Notes: generated by a model not told the origin, from the letters alone. Positions 1 to 10,904 are shown, counted from the first letter of the stretch. The stretch is DNA of 64,000 bases from Vombatus ursinus (GCF_900497805.2 NW_020954588.1:15367192-15431191); one strand, 5' to 3'. Numbers and translations are program-made.

Positions 1-42
<42 letters not shown>
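1..42. repeat. (GA)n microsatellite
   Basis: Uninterrupted GA dinucleotides run from the first base of the window, so the left boundary is unknown. Confidence 0.98.
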
Positions 43-45
<3 letters not shown>

Positions 46-122
46 GGACTAGAATTTTATCTAATATAATAATCTAATACAATTATATCTAATAGTAATA
101 ATATTTAATGTATCAAACTCCT

Positions 123-166
123 AGGTTATTGAGAGAATACAAAGGGAGGGTCTCCAACCCTTGGCT
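123..166. repeat. Short repeat copy related to 1568-1611
   Basis: A 44-bp block matches 1568-1611 at 39 of 44 positions by eye. The sequence around it (43-183) is AT-rich and otherwise unassigned. The match suggests a dispersed repeat family that I cannot name. Confidence 0.55.
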
Positions 167-183
167 TGCTTAAATATTATTAG

Positions 184-268
184 TCTAGTTTGGATTCAGT
201 CAAAGGGTCATACTTGAGGACCTAGAGGGCCACATGTGGCTTCAAGGCCACAGGTTCCCCACTCCTGG
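184..268. mobile_element. hAT-like DNA transposon end fragment
   Basis: The text about reads ending in CACAGGTTCCCCACTCCTG after a phrase of the type 'gaggacctagagggccacatg' resembles one end of marsupial hAT (Charlie-type) MITEs. The opposite terminal repeat is missing, so this is a fragment. Exact family not assigned. Confidence 0.45.
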
Positions 269-270
269 TC

Positions 271-457
271 TAGATGTGATTTTTCAGGTTCGAGCTCACT
301 TCTGATTGCTGTTTCATTAATGGGGTGAGAGGAGGACCCCAAGTTTTACTTGATTCCCAAGGCTTGACTCTTTTCCTACCAAATACCAGGTCCACAATGA
401 AAACACATAACAATTAACAAAGAAACCTATTTATTTAAGTCAAATAGCAAAACAGAA
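271..457. other. Unassigned stretch
   Basis: No SINE, LINE or coding signal was recognised here. The sequence is moderately AT-rich and runs into the tandem repeat that follows. Confidence 0.5.
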
Positions 458-540
458 ATCAGAGAATGTATACATGGGAAAATATATAAAATCAGAGAAT
501 GTATACCTGGGAAAATATATATATCAGATAATACAGGATA
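458..540. repeat. Short tandem repeat, unit about 33 bp
   Basis: Units start with ATCAGAGAATGTATAC at 458 and 491, and a degraded third unit starts at 533 (ATCAGATAATAC). Each is followed by a GGGAAAATATATA-like segment. Confidence 0.75.
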
Positions 541-649
541 AAGTAGTAGTTTTCTAATCTTCAATAGCTAGAAATGAAATAATAAAAATAACTGGTGTTG
601 ATGTACATTCTAAAGTTTGTGATGCAATTTACATACATTATAATTATAT

Positions 650-808
650 CATATGAATCACAGAATTTCAGAGTTGGAAGTGACCTCAGAAGCCATATGG
701 CCCTACTCATACCAAAAAAGGATCCCCACTACAACATACTTGACTAATGGTCCTCCAGCCTCTGCTTAATGAATTCCAAGGAGAGGAAACCCACCACATC
801 CGTCACTT
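650..808 (-). mobile_element. L3/CR1-type LINE fragment
   Basis: Antisense 3' region of a CR1-clade LINE: 'cagaatttcagagttggaag', then the 'gatccccactacaacat' and 'cagcctctgctt' blocks. The same blocks occur in the longer L3 copies at 47040 and 62384. Confidence 0.6.
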
Positions 809-955
809 CATAATGGATACTATCATTCCCATTTTACAGATGAGAAAACTGAGATTCAGAGAGGTTAAGTGACTTTTCCAGATTCACACAGCTAGTAAGT
901 GTCAGTCAGAATTTGAACTCAGGTCCTCTTGACTCTAACTCCAACACTGTATCTA
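809..955 (-). mobile_element. MIR/THER CORE-SINE
   Basis: Antisense MIR core: CATTTTACAGATGAGAAAAC, then GGTTAAGTGAC, CACACAGCTAGTAAGTG and TTTGAACTCAGG in consensus order. Confidence 0.8.
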
Positions 956-1005
956 CTATATATAGCTAGATAAGGTAAAATAAAAAAACAAGAGAGTGAA
1001 AGGTT

Positions 1006-1026
1006 GGAGTGTGTGTGTGTGTGTGT
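1006..1026. repeat. (GT)n microsatellite
   Basis: About ten GT dinucleotides. Confidence 0.9.
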
Positions 1027-1966
1027 AGGAAGGTGTGCTTCATCTACATCCAAGTAGCACCTGCTTTGTGAACAGAAAACAGACTTGGCGATTACATGAA
1101 CCACCCTCTCAATATAGCTGCTTTTAGAGATGTGGAAAATCCTGGAGAAAGTAAGGGGACTCAGTAATCCCTTTCAGATGTCTCTGTCTGAGAATAGATA
1201 TGATTTGGGAAGAGGGTGGGCAGACACTTCCATTGGCTTCTTGGGTCTCTTCCAAAGCAGCTTATGGGCAATTGATTACTTGTCAGAAACAGCAGTAACA
1301 AATTCACAGACTGCATCTGGAAAGAGCAGCTGAAGCCTCAGCGAACATGTTGAGAAATGTAATCTGTTTGGCAACCCCTCAACCTGCAGCCGCGGTAAAC
1401 CACAGCAGACCACAACCAAGAGCCGGGTTGGCAATTTAAAAAAGGTGGATAAGGAAGGAGAACGAGATGCTGGCCACAGAAATGTTGAGATGGGGGCATT
1501 ATGCCTCAGGGACTATCTATCCCTTGTCAGCCTCTTTGTCCAGTGGCTTTACCTGTCCTTGGCTTCCAGGTTACTGAAAGAATGCAAAGGGTGGGTCTCC
1601 AGCCCTTGGCTGTGGGACAAGACCTGTTAGGTCAAAATGTGGTATACATTGGTAGTACGTTGGCTGTGTTTGTGTGACTATTTGGTTTCATGGAAAGATT
1701 CAGTGAGGGAGGGGGTGGGAAGGTCCAGAAATGACTGTGATACCTAGATTTTACGATAAAATGGATTTTAAAAAAACAAATAGATAGCATGGCATAATAT
1801 TTTTTACATCTAGTAATCAGAAGATCCCAAGGACCTTACAGGACAATATCTGAGCCACCTTCTTCATTTTATAGAAGAAGAATGGCCCCTTGCTCCTCCC
1901 TCAGAAGATACCTTGGAAGGACCACAGCATCTGAGTTCGTAATTCCTCATCTGTATCACCCATAGA
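1027..1966. other. Unique stretch with a second copy of the 44-bp block
   Basis: No LINE or SINE was recognised apart from the 44-bp block at 1568-1611 shared with 123-166. Open frames of 60-67 codons here are isolated and show no domain. 1100-1440 has mixed base composition and could be conserved non-coding DNA, but nothing proves it. Confidence 0.45.
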
Positions 1967-2222
1967 GGAGCATCTAGATGGCACAATGGATAGAATTCCA
2001 GGCCTGGAGTCAGGAAGACTCATCTTCTTGAGTTCAAATCTGGCCTCAGACACTTGCTAGCTGTGTGACCCTGGGCAAGTCACTTAACCTTGTTTGCCTC
2101 AGTTTCCTCATCTGTAAAGTAAGCTGGAGAAGGAAATGGCAAACCACTCCAGTATCTCTGCCAAGAAAACTCCAAATGGGGTCACAAGGAGTAGAACACA
2201 ACTGAAATGACTGAATAACAAC
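1967..2222 (+). mobile_element. MAR1-type SINE
   Basis: tRNA-derived head (CTAGATGGCACAATGGATAG), CORE block with GTGTGACCCTGGGCAAGTCA, then GGAGAAGGAAATGGCAAACC and an RTE-like tail ending in a 'gactgaataacaaca' run. About 255 bp, the usual length for this family. The RTE-like tail implies that RTE machinery moved it (inference). Confidence 0.88.
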
Positions 2223-2339
2223 ACATACTTCCAAAATCTTAGTGCAGTATTAGATTTAATGGCTTAATGAAATTCCTGTTTATCACCACTCTAAAATGGA
2301 TATGATTTATTTGGGTCTTAAGTCTGGTTGTGATTATGT

Positions 2340-2716
2340 GTCAGCCTGTCATTAAGCATTTATGAAGTGCTTCCTGTGTGCCTTGCAGGCACTGTGCTAA
2401 GTGATGAAGATACAAAAAAAGGCAAAAGACAGAGGCTGCTCTCAAAGAGTTCGTGATTTATCAGGGAAGACACCATGCAAACAACTATGTACAAACAAGC
2501 CACATACAGCATAAGGAGGGAATAATCAGCAGACGGAAGGTACTAGGATTAAGAGGGATTAGAAAAGGCTTCCAATTTTAGCTGAGACTTGAAGAAAACC
2601 AGGGAAGCCAGGAGGTGGAGATGATGAGGGAGAGAATTCCACGCATGTCAGTCAGTCAGAGAAAATGCCCAGAGCTGAGATGGCATGTCTTGTTACAGGA
2701 ATGGCAAAGAAGCCAG
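2340..2716 (-). mobile_element. L2 LINE fragment
   Basis: Antisense L2 3' region: CATTTATGAAGTGCTTCCTG with 'aggcactgtgctaag', then 'gcaaacaactatgtacaaac' and the antisense of the ORF2 end ('agctgagacttgaag', 'agagaattccacgcatg'). It is interrupted or truncated by the MAR1 that starts at 2717. Confidence 0.75.
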
Positions 2717-2970
2717 TGGGTTTCTAGATGGCACAGTGGATAGGGCGCTGGGCTTGGAATCAGGAACATTTATCTTCCTAAGTTCAAATGTGGCCTCAGA
2801 TATTACTACCTGTGTGACCCTGGGCAAGTCACTTAACCCTGTTTGCCTCAGTTTCCTCATCTGTAAAATGAGCTGGAGAAGGAAATGGCAAACCACTCCA
2901 TTATCTTTGACAAGAAAATCTCAAATGGGGTCACGAAGAGTCAGACGTGACTGAAACAACAGAACAACAG
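2717..2970 (+). mobile_element. MAR1-type SINE
   Basis: Second full-length MAR1, same orientation as the copy at 1967, with head, CORE, GGCAAACCACTCCA block and RTE-like tail ending 'cagaacaacag'. It sits at the edge of the L2 fragment. Confidence 0.88.
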
Positions 2971-3654
2971 CGTTCATGCATATGGTTTTCTTTGAGAATC
3001 ATTACTTTTACACAACATGTAGTATTCGTCATACAGGCTTTCTTGAAATGAAAACTTATCGTTAAATATTTTGAATCCTCTCCTATGTTTTGCTATGCGC
3101 ATGGCAATGCTTTTTTTTTTCTTTTCTTACTTTGTAATTAAGTTCCAATATTTAAGTTTATGATATGTTTTTTCTTTTTCTTTTCTCCATTCTGTATTTA
3201 TGTTCTGGTGTTTGAGTCTAAAATAAAATTCAATTAAAAAAAAGATTCATTACTTTTAGTCGTATCACAAATACTACACAAACCAGCCTTCTCTAAATAG
3301 ACCATCTTACTTCTATCATCAATTCTTTTACTACTGTTTCTAATGAAACGCTAGCAGTTACATTTACATCGCATTAATGATATCAATCATTTATGAAGCT
3401 GATCTTTATAATGGAAATAAAAGTGATACCCTGACAGTTTAAGTTAAGAATTTATACACTATCTTCTCGTAATTCATTTCTCTGAATTTAGGGGCTAAAG
3501 GTGGCATGCTATCAAAGTAATTAAAATTAATTCAGGAGATGAATTAAGGGAATGTGAGGCAACAGAAATAGATATAAAGGTTGAAGCAGAGAAGCCTGGA
3601 ACTTCCTCTGGATTTCATTCAGCATCCCGAGGAAACAAGTTCTTGCCATTGTCC

Positions 3655-3760
3655 TTCTGTCTGTCTGTCTGTCCGTCTGTCCCCCTCCCCTTCCTTCCTT
3701 TCCCTTCACCTTCTTCCTCTCCCTCTTCCCTTTCCTCCCTTTGGATGCTTATTTATTTCA
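3655..3760. repeat. (CTGT)n and pyrimidine-rich tract
   Basis: Five to six CTGT units followed by a C/T-rich run to about 3760. Open frames across it are low-complexity artefacts. Confidence 0.85.
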
Positions 3761-3905
3761 TGACTTCTCTTCCCCTTTATCTCCCCACAAACTTTCATTA
3801 TTGCTCAGGGACACAGTCTAAGATATAATTGGACACCATTTCACACGGCTGCCCTCACAGGCTTAGATCAGATGGCTGTAGCCTGTGGTTTCTTCCCGAG
3901 GCACT

Positions 3906-3920
3906 AGCGCCCTCTTGTGA
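3906..3920 (-). promoter_or_regulatory. CTCF-like motif, minus strand
   Basis: The minus strand reads TCACAAGAGGGCGCT, matching 13 of 15 positions of the remembered CTCF core CCACYAGRKGGCRSY. Binding cannot be shown from sequence. A similar motif points the other way at 10122. Confidence 0.4.
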
Positions 3921-4254
3921 CTCTCAAGACTCAATGCAGTCTTACTTTACAATCCAACGATGCCCTTATGAGAAAATATTCCAGATATCAATTTTTCTTT
4001 TCTTAGATTTTTTTCCCACCAGCTGTTATAACATAGATAATTTTTGCGTACCAAAAAACATTATTTGATGAAGTACATGAGTACTAAATGCAATCAAAAT
4101 TTGATAATGCAGTGTTAAAGCTATTACATAAGGGATTCTGAGTGACTTGTTTGAAGTTATTTTCAGTTATGTTACCGAACTTGTGATGATTAAGTCTAAA
4201 GTAGGATGCACTACTATGTTTTCATTTGATACTCTTATGTATTTTCAAACATTG

Positions 4255-4520
4255 ACGCACATTCATTGGATAGAGCAAGGGACTTAGAGTCAGAAAGACC
4301 TGAATTTTAATCTTCTCTTAGATACTTGCTAGCTGTATGACCTTGGGCTAGTCACTTAACCACTTTATGCCTCAGTTTCCTCATCTGCAAAATGAGAATA
4401 ATAATAGCACCCATCTCACAGGTTTGTGGTGAGGTAAAACTGTTTAACATAAATAAAGCAAAAACTTACAAAATGTAAAGATCTATATAAAGGCAAGCTA
4501 CTACTATTAATAGTATTATT
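4255..4520 (+). mobile_element. MIR/THER1 CORE-SINE, near full length
   Basis: Sense order is clear: 'attggatagagcaagg' head, GCTAGCTGTATGACCTTGGG, TCAGTTTCCTCATCTGCAAA, then the 'aatagcacccatctcacagg' tail and an AT-rich end. Confidence 0.82.
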
Positions 4521-4559
4521 ACCTTAATCTCTTCATCCTAGTCTCAACTCCTAAGCTTT

Positions 4560-4740
4560 TTTTTTAGTTTTTAAAAAAGTTTTAAAAGTAATTAAATATG
4601 AGTAATATTCAGTTAAGTTTATTATTAATTTAAAATTTATTAACAATTAAAGATTAATTTTAAATTATTAATTAAAAGTAATTTAATGCTAGTTGTTTCC
4701 ACAATTTTGTATCTTTGAAATAAAGACCTAATTGGGATTT
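4560..4740. repeat. AT-rich low-complexity stretch
   Basis: Dominated by TTAAT and AAATTA words; no gene signal. Confidence 0.8.
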
Positions 4741-4984
4741 ATTATGGAGTTAATTAAGTATCAACCCCTTCCAGGAAGTCTGACAGTTGTGAATGTTACA
4801 GATAATATTTTGAGATTTTTCCCATTTGGTTCTGCAGACCCTCTTTAAAGCCTTTCTTTTTCATATGCCAGCATTCTCCTCTTATCCTCGAAGATAAAAA
4901 AGCCTCCCACTCAATAAACCTTTCCAGTTCTGATGTGCTATTCCCCCTTCCATGAAGATTTTCAGAGGAGATCAAAAGGCTAGC

Positions 4985-5170
4985 GGAGGCAATAAAATGC
5001 AAGAGGATCCTGAGTCAAAAGATCTGGGTTCAAGTCCAGTTCTCGTTACCCATATGACTTTGGACAAATCATTTGACTTTCCTGGGACCTGGTTTCCTCA
5101 TCTGTAAAGTGAGGAAATTGGACCAGATTTCCTCTCAGGAGTCTGTCATCTCTAGAACTACAATCCTGTG
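4985..5170 (+). mobile_element. THER2-like CORE-SINE
   Basis: 'gatctgggttcaagtcc', TTTCCTCATCTGTAAAGTGA, then 'ttggaccagatttcctc' and 'tctagaactacaatcctg', the typical THER2 tail rather than the MIR tail. Confidence 0.72.
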
Positions 5171-5233
5171 CTCCTACTGCCTTCCTGCAGGAAGAGCTTG
5201 GAATTTTTCTAGAGGTCTTGCACAATGCAGTGT

Positions 5234-5236
<3 letters not shown>

Positions 5237-5272
<36 letters not shown>

Positions 5273-5283
5273 ATCTCTCTCAG
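5237..5283. repeat. (CT)n microsatellite
   Basis: About 22 CT dinucleotides with two CTAT interruptions near the right end. Confidence 0.95.
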
Positions 5284-5389
5284 CACTAACATTGTCCTAG
5301 TGAGTCTATGTGGCTGCAGATCCCAGCTTCCCAATTTCTCAAGAATCAAAATTTCAGGTGACCCAATAAAGCAAAAGAAAGTTGTATGA

Positions 5390-5421
5390 CCTAGTAGCCT
5401 AGTATCCTAGTAGCCTAGTAG
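5390..5421. repeat. CTAGTAGC short tandem repeat
   Basis: CCTAGTAG and CCTAGTAT alternate four times. Confidence 0.8.
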
Positions 5422-5422
5422 A

Positions 5423-6233
5423 AGTATCACTTCTTAGTGATATAAGGGATTTCATCCAGGATGAGAGGCTGAAAAACAAAGGAAGATGAGGGCTGGAAAA
5501 AAGGTCCCTTGATTTGGCCGCTAGGTTTTTTCCAACACTGAACACTTTGTAGAGTTGAACCATTTCTGTAACTCCCAATGTGGTTCAGTCTGGACTTCCC
5601 CTCACCCTCAGGCCCAAATCCAATTCATTATCCATCAATCCACTACGATACATCGATTAAAGAGTTAATTTCTTGGGCTGCCTGTCCAACTGTGTATTAC
5701 ATTCTGGGCATATTCACTTTTCTTTTCTACTGTAGATAATTAGACCAATCTCTTTCACATTGATGTGGATTTCACTGAAGGGGCTTTGTAGTATTTCAGG
5801 GCATGATGAAATCAGGATAAAGGAATCTATGAATAGGCATGTGTGGAGAAACCCCCAGAAATAAGAAATCCTTCTTTGTTTGGATCTCACACAAGATTTA
5901 CAAAAGTCATCTTCCATAACACTGGCAAAAGCTTCTGATAAACATATCTCCGTGTTTAACACCTCACTAAATGTCAGTACACAGAGGATCATTGAGCACA
6001 GTTTTCTCTATGGTTTGTCTCTGTAATTACAACACATGAAATTATGTACGTATGAAGGGATATCTGTTACATATAGCACTAGGAAGAAATACAAAAATTG
6101 GCTTAATCTCTTCCATTTTGGCCCAGATTTCCCCAAGCTTTCTTTATCTTGGGGGTATTCTATATCCCCAGTCTTTGACTATCCGTGGCTTCTCATTCTT
6201 ATAGCATGGTCAACCTCCACTCCTTTGGGGGCT
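5423..6233. other. Unassigned stretch, partly similar to 32565-32720
   Basis: The part 5670-5830 aligns loosely by eye with 32565-32720 (shared 'tccaactg', 'tattacattctgggca'/'tattatctgggca', 'attagaccaatctc'/'gttagaccagtctc'). This suggests an old dispersed repeat that I cannot name. No coding signal. Confidence 0.4.
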
Positions 6234-6246
6234 ACACTGGTCACTT

Positions 6247-6556
6247 TTTTTTTTTTTTGCTTTTTGCTTTTTTTTTTTTGGTGAGGCAATTGGGGTTAAG
6301 TGACTTGCCCAGGGTCACACAGCTCGTAAGTGTTATGTGTCTGAGGCTGGATTTGAACTCAGGTCCTCCTGACTCCAAGGCCAGAGCTCTATTCACTGTT
6401 TTGGTTTTTTTTTTGGCTAGGCAATGGGGGTTAAGTGACTTGCCCCAGGTCACACAGCTAGTAAGTGTTATGTGTCTGAGGCCAGATTTTGAACTCAGGT
6501 CCTCCTGACTCCAGGGCCGGTGCTCTATCCACTGCACCACCTACCTGCCCCCCCCC
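6247..6556 (-). mobile_element. WSINE dimer flanked by one 13-bp duplication
   Basis: Two antisense WSINE units lie head to tail: 6247-6397 and 6398-6556. Each has a T-rich start, a gTTAAGTGACTTGCCC core, CACACAGCT and a CTCCTGACTCCA segment. Only the second unit keeps the 'gcaccacctacctgcccc' head. The direct repeat ACACTGGTCACTT stands at 6234-6246 and 6557-6569, outside the pair, and no duplication separates the units. The dimer therefore probably inserted as one molecule. Confidence 0.85.
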
Positions 6557-6889
6557 ACACTGGTCACTTCTTAATCTGTTTTGCTGCTTCTCTCAGGGAA
6601 ACAGTTTGTAACGCACAGTAGACTGCTTATATCAACCATGCATCTTTTCGTTATTTGGGGGGTTCTTCATAATCTTAATTCTTCCAAGATTGTGGTGTTC
6701 TAGTACTCAAATCCGTATAGCACCACTAGAAGAATGTCGGTGTTCAAGATATTCATTCAGATTCCACAGATATTAATTAAGCATCTCTTGTACACTGAGC
6801 ATCTCTATCCATAGGTGACATTGCACTTGTTTCATAGAGCCCTGAAACATTACAAAGCTTCCTTAGTGAAATCCATACTAATTCAGAAT

Positions 6890-7681
6890 AGATAGAGAGG
6901 ATGTGGGAAAATTGGAACACTATGCACTGTGTAGTGAACTCATCCAACCATTCTGGAGAGCAATTTGAAACTATGCCCAAAGGGCATACCCTTTGACCCA
7001 GCAATACCATTACTAGGTCTGTATCCCAAAGAGATCATAAAAAAAGGGAAAAAAACCTACATGTACAAAAATATTTATAGCAGCTCTTTTTGTGATGGCA
7101 AAAAGTTGTAGAATTGAGGGGATAGCCTGCCTATCAGTTGGGGAATGGCTGAACAAGCTGTGGTATATGAATGTAATGGAATACTATTGTGCAATATGAA
7201 ATGATAAGCAGGTGGATTTCAGAAAAACCTGGAAAGATGTGTATGAACTGATGCAAAGTGAAATGAGCAGAACCAGGAGAGCATTGTGCACAGAAAAAGC
7301 AACATTGTGTGATGATCAGCTATGAATGACTTATCTCTTCTCAGAAATGCAATGATCCAAGATGATTACAAAGGACTCATGATGGAAAATGCTATCCACA
7401 TCCAGAGAAAGAACCAAATGCAGATTGAAGCATACTATTTTCACTTTCCTTATTTTTTCATGTTTTTTTTCTTTTAGTCTGTTTTTTCTTTCATAACTGT
7501 GACTAATACGGAAATGTGTTCTACATGATTGCACATATATAATCTATATAAACTTGCTTACCATTTTAGGAAGAGGGGAGGGGAGGGAGGAGGGAGAGAA
7601 ATTTGGAACTCAAAATTTTGTAAAAATGAATACTAAAAATTGTCTTTACATATAATTGGGAAAATACTATTTAAAAAAAAA
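6890..7681 (+). mobile_element. L1 3' end (ORF2 C-terminus and 3' UTR)
   Basis: A 5'-truncated L1. The decoded C-terminus contains MEYYCAI, an in-frame stop, then FRKTWKDVYELMQSEMSRTR and a natural stop near 7325. The 3' UTR ends 'tttggaactcaaaattttgt' and a poly(A) run at about 7672. The early stop and missing 5' part make it dead. Confidence 0.88.
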
Positions 7682-7874
7682 TAGATTGGTCTAATCATCT
7701 ACAATGACAAGGAAAGTTGATATTGTCCAGAATGAAAGATGTCAATCAGCTGGTCCAGCAATACTTTGGCTCCTTGCTATAGATGGCTATCTTTCAAGCC
7801 CAAAAGTGTTCCATGACCGATTAGTTTGGGAAACACTGGTTAAGCCCATATGTTGCTGGCCATAACTACCTATT
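7682..7874. other. Unassigned stretch
   Basis: No feature recognised between the L1 tail and the next SINE. Confidence 0.5.
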
Positions 7875-8045
7875 GCCATCTAGGAAGGAGTACGGTGCCT
7901 CTGACACCGGCTGTCTGTATGACCCTGGACCTCAGTAACTCAGGCAACTAAGGCTAGAAGTTTCAGAGGTGGTTTGGGTCTATGTTGTTAGAGAAAGGTA
8001 CTCCCCGGGAGCTCCCAACAGCAGTAAAATCACAGTTCAGTAAAA
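7875..8045 (+). mobile_element. THER/MIR-type CORE-SINE variant
   Basis: 'ctgtctgtatgaccctgg', 'aggcaactaaggctag', then 'gggagctcccaacagcag' and 'aaaatcacagttcag' follow a marsupial SINE variant I remember with the tail 'gggagttcccaacaccaatgaaatcacagg'. Confidence 0.6.
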
Positions 8046-8074
8046 GTGAACATGTATCTGTATGATGCTTTCAC

Positions 8075-8225
8075 AAATGGGAACCCATTTGACTCTCTTG
8101 AGAGCTCTGTGGGTTATCCCCATTTACAGATAAAAAAAAACTGAGTCTCAGAAAGATTAAATGGCAGAGCTTGGGCTCAGGCCCCCATCTTCTGATTCTA
8201 TTTTACTCTATTGCCACTAACCACA
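8075..8225 (-). mobile_element. MIR fragment
   Basis: Antisense: CCCCATTTACAGAT, CTGAGTCTCAGAAAGATTAA, then 'cccccatcttctgattc'. Confidence 0.65.
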
Positions 8226-8469
8226 CCCCCATTGCAATGGGTACCTTTACAAAGTTATCATTTCCAAATCTCTTGCCAGAATCTTATAGAGTCTTTGCCT
8301 TTTGTTTCTAGTTTTAAATGACCTTTCCTGGTGAATTACAATTTTCCCAGCTAATTCTGCTTCGTCTGAAGATAAAAGTCCTATTTTACTTCTTGTCCCT
8401 TTGTCCATTCATTCAACAGTTCTCATTGAGTGAATGAAACTACACACAAAAATATTAGCTGTACATTAT

Positions 8470-8665
8470 TTCATTTGAGCCTGACAACAAGGTAGATACT
8501 ATTATGTAGTAGGTGCTATTGTTATGCCCATTTTACTGATGAGGAAATTGAGGCAAAGAGATTAGGTACCTTGCTCAGGGTCACACAGCTAGCTAAAGTG
8601 GGATTTGAATTCATCTTCTTGACTCCCAAGACTAGTGCTCTATCACTCCACTTAGCTGTATATCT
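8470..8665 (-). mobile_element. MIR/THER1 CORE-SINE
   Basis: Antisense: CCCATTTTACTGATGAGGAA, 'ttgctcagggtcacacagct', GGATTTGAATTC and 'agtgctctatcactcc'. Confidence 0.8.
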
Positions 8666-9305
8666 AGGACACAACCACAGGTTTTCTCAAGACTGACTTT
8701 AAAATGAGGTCCACAGAACTCAGAACTGGAGAAGACCATTAACTAGATGTGCAGCAACGTTAATGTTAATGCTATTGGTTGAGATGAAAGAATGAGTCTA
8801 AGATCAAGACCTGGAAATACAATGGAGAAGGGCAGAAAATGTTGAGAGGCAGGGAAACCTGGATGACAGATCTGGAGGGGTAGAATTATCTGAGCAATTT
8901 TAGGAGACCTGGGGTTGTAGAAAAAGAGATTAAAGAGTATGAGAGAAACCAGGAGCTAATGACTGAGATTGTGGGGTTGGCTCAAGATAGATAAAATGAG
9001 CCATATGCTCTGTGATCAGGACAGAGAAGAGGACATTTCTGTGGGCAGAGTGAAGTTCATGCGTCTACAAGGAGAATAGTGCGATGCAAATTAGACCTGG
9101 TACACAGACAGGAAGGAACCCTGATTTTTGAGGGACCAAGGGGGCAAAGAAAGTGAATGCTTAGCTTCAGTCTAGAGATAGAAGGAGGGCAAATTAGCAA
9201 GAAAGTACAATCATGTCACAACTCATGCCTAGAAAATGAATGGCTCAGCAGGAAGTGGGGAGGGAGTGAATGAGGGACAACCTAGAAGGGACATTACATC
9301 TGTCA
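8666..9305. other. Unassigned purine-rich stretch
   Basis: GA-rich text without LINE or SINE landmarks. It may be very diverged L2 antisense, but I could not anchor it. No open frame of note. Confidence 0.35.
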
Positions 9306-9592
9306 ACTGTGTCAAACTCGTCCCACTCTTTGAAGATTTTGCAGAAGGGGACTATGGGTGTGGAACTTTGATGTCAGACATTCTCAATATGTCGAGTTTT
9401 TTTATATAATATTTTATTTTTTCCCAATTTGTCGATGAGTTTTGCTGAACTAGTTTTCTCTTTTTTGTTGTTCTTTTTCATTCTTATAAGAGATGACTCT
9501 GTGGGACAGGGAAAGCTGTTACATTGAAAAGTAGGTTACATAAAAACAACATATATCCATGAAAATATATTTTAAAAATAAACAGTGTCAAG
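9306..9592 (+). mobile_element. Old L1 3' UTR fragment
   Basis: 'gactatgggtgtggaac', 'gatgtcagacattctcaa', 'agttttgctgaact' and 'agagatgactctgtggga' occur in the order of an older marsupial L1 3' UTR. The same text recurs at 10905, 44592, 45640 and 60628. Confidence 0.65.
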
Positions 9593-10121
9593 TTTATGGA
9601 ATGAGCTGTAAAATCCTTCATCTGTTTGTGGTAGAGTCATATATGCTTAAAAATGGCTGACCATGAACAGCCTTTCCTCTTGGCCTGGGGAGAAGCAGTA
9701 AAAAGTTACCCAAGAAAACCAGTGAAAGAATTAGGCAGGAAATGCTTTTAGTTGAGTGCTGCCCCGGGGAGCCATTTTTAGCACAGGTAGAATTTTCAAT
9801 CTCCATGAATATACTATTTTGTTGCCTCATTATTATATAATTGACCTTGGGATACCAAAGACTGTATCAGTGGAAAACAAACATTGTCAGGTCCAACCAA
9901 GGTGGAATAACTTCAAGTCTGGTGTCTGTTATCCAGGACTCCCCTCACAAAGGTCAGGGAAGCTTATCACCAGAAGGTTAGGACCCTGTAGTGAAATTTT
10001 CCAACCATGATAACTGACAAATACCATCCTCTAATACAAATGCATATGCCTCCTCATCTTATCTTCATGGACCCACAGTTAAGTTGTTCACTCCCTCTAG
10101 AGTCCAGACTCAGATCATAAC
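9593..10121. other. Unique stretch, possible non-coding conserved DNA
   Basis: About 530 bp without recognisable repeats and with balanced composition. Open frames of 70-84 codons are isolated. It runs up to the CTCF-like motif at 10122. Confidence 0.4.
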
Positions 10122-10136
10122 CCACAAGAGGGCGCT
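10122..10136 (+). promoter_or_regulatory. CTCF-like motif, plus strand
   Basis: CCACAAGAGGGCGCT matches 14 of 15 positions of CCACYAGRKGGCRSY. It lies in repeat-free DNA, which favours a real site over a SINE-borne match. Orientation is opposite to the motif at 3906. Confidence 0.5.
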
Positions 10137-10904
10137 GAGCGGTGACAAGGGATCTCCTAGAATACACTGCAGGTCAGAATGGGCCAGATGAGCTGGTCCC
10201 TTGAAGAATCCTGCCTTCCTGGAGGGATCAGGACATAATATATGGCAGCAAACTTATTTTGGCCACAAATGTTCAGGATTTTGTATGGCTCTTGTTTCTA
10301 AACAGGTACTTCTCTTGTGGAAGGATGACTGTCCTAGCTTCCACAGAGATGATGGAGAAATTCCCAGAAATTATTCATTCCAAAGTTCCAGTTTACATGG
10401 GCAACATTCATTATGACCACATTTGTCATAGTTCTAGGTGCCCAGGGCATCCAGTAGGGCAGCACATGGTAACTTAGCTTCCTTTCTTTTCCCTCTATCC
10501 ACCTTAGTCTTTGTTCCTATTATGCTCCTACCTTAATCTGCACTCTAGCCAAGTCAGTCTACTTAGTGCCTATCTCCTGAAACCATAGACTGGCAATTAA
10601 AGGCATGCTCCCTGGGCAATAGCATGACAAAGGTTCCAGGGGGTTCTAGCCAGGGAAAGCTAACCCCAGCCCTCAAAAGGAAAAGGACCCCAAGGCAAGC
10701 AGAAGAGAATCAGGAGTAATGGTATGGCCCAGAACCAGAGTCAAAACTCAGCAAAAAGATTGGAAATAAGTTCTGGAAAGAAAAACTCAGAACTGGGTAC
10801 CCCATAAGTGGGGACAGCAAACCAATCTGTGGTTAGGCACAGACTATTGGAGGGTGAAGACGATGCTTTTTTAATTTACTTTCTAGAGGAGCTAAGAAGG
10901 TTCT
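10137..10904. other. Unassigned unique stretch
   Basis: No LINE, SINE or domain-bearing frame recognised. Confidence 0.4.

Larger units (their letters stand above)
2971..4250. other. Unique stretch with simple repeats
   Basis: Two T-rich stretches (about 3110-3190) and an A-run near 3233 could be the 3' end of an old retroelement. Apart from the pyrimidine tract at 3655-3760 and the CTCF-like motif at 3906, nothing was recognised. Confidence 0.4.

Noticed and set aside
271-540. LTR-type element at the left end
   Set aside because: AT-rich text looked suggestive, but no terminal repeats or recognisable parts were found.
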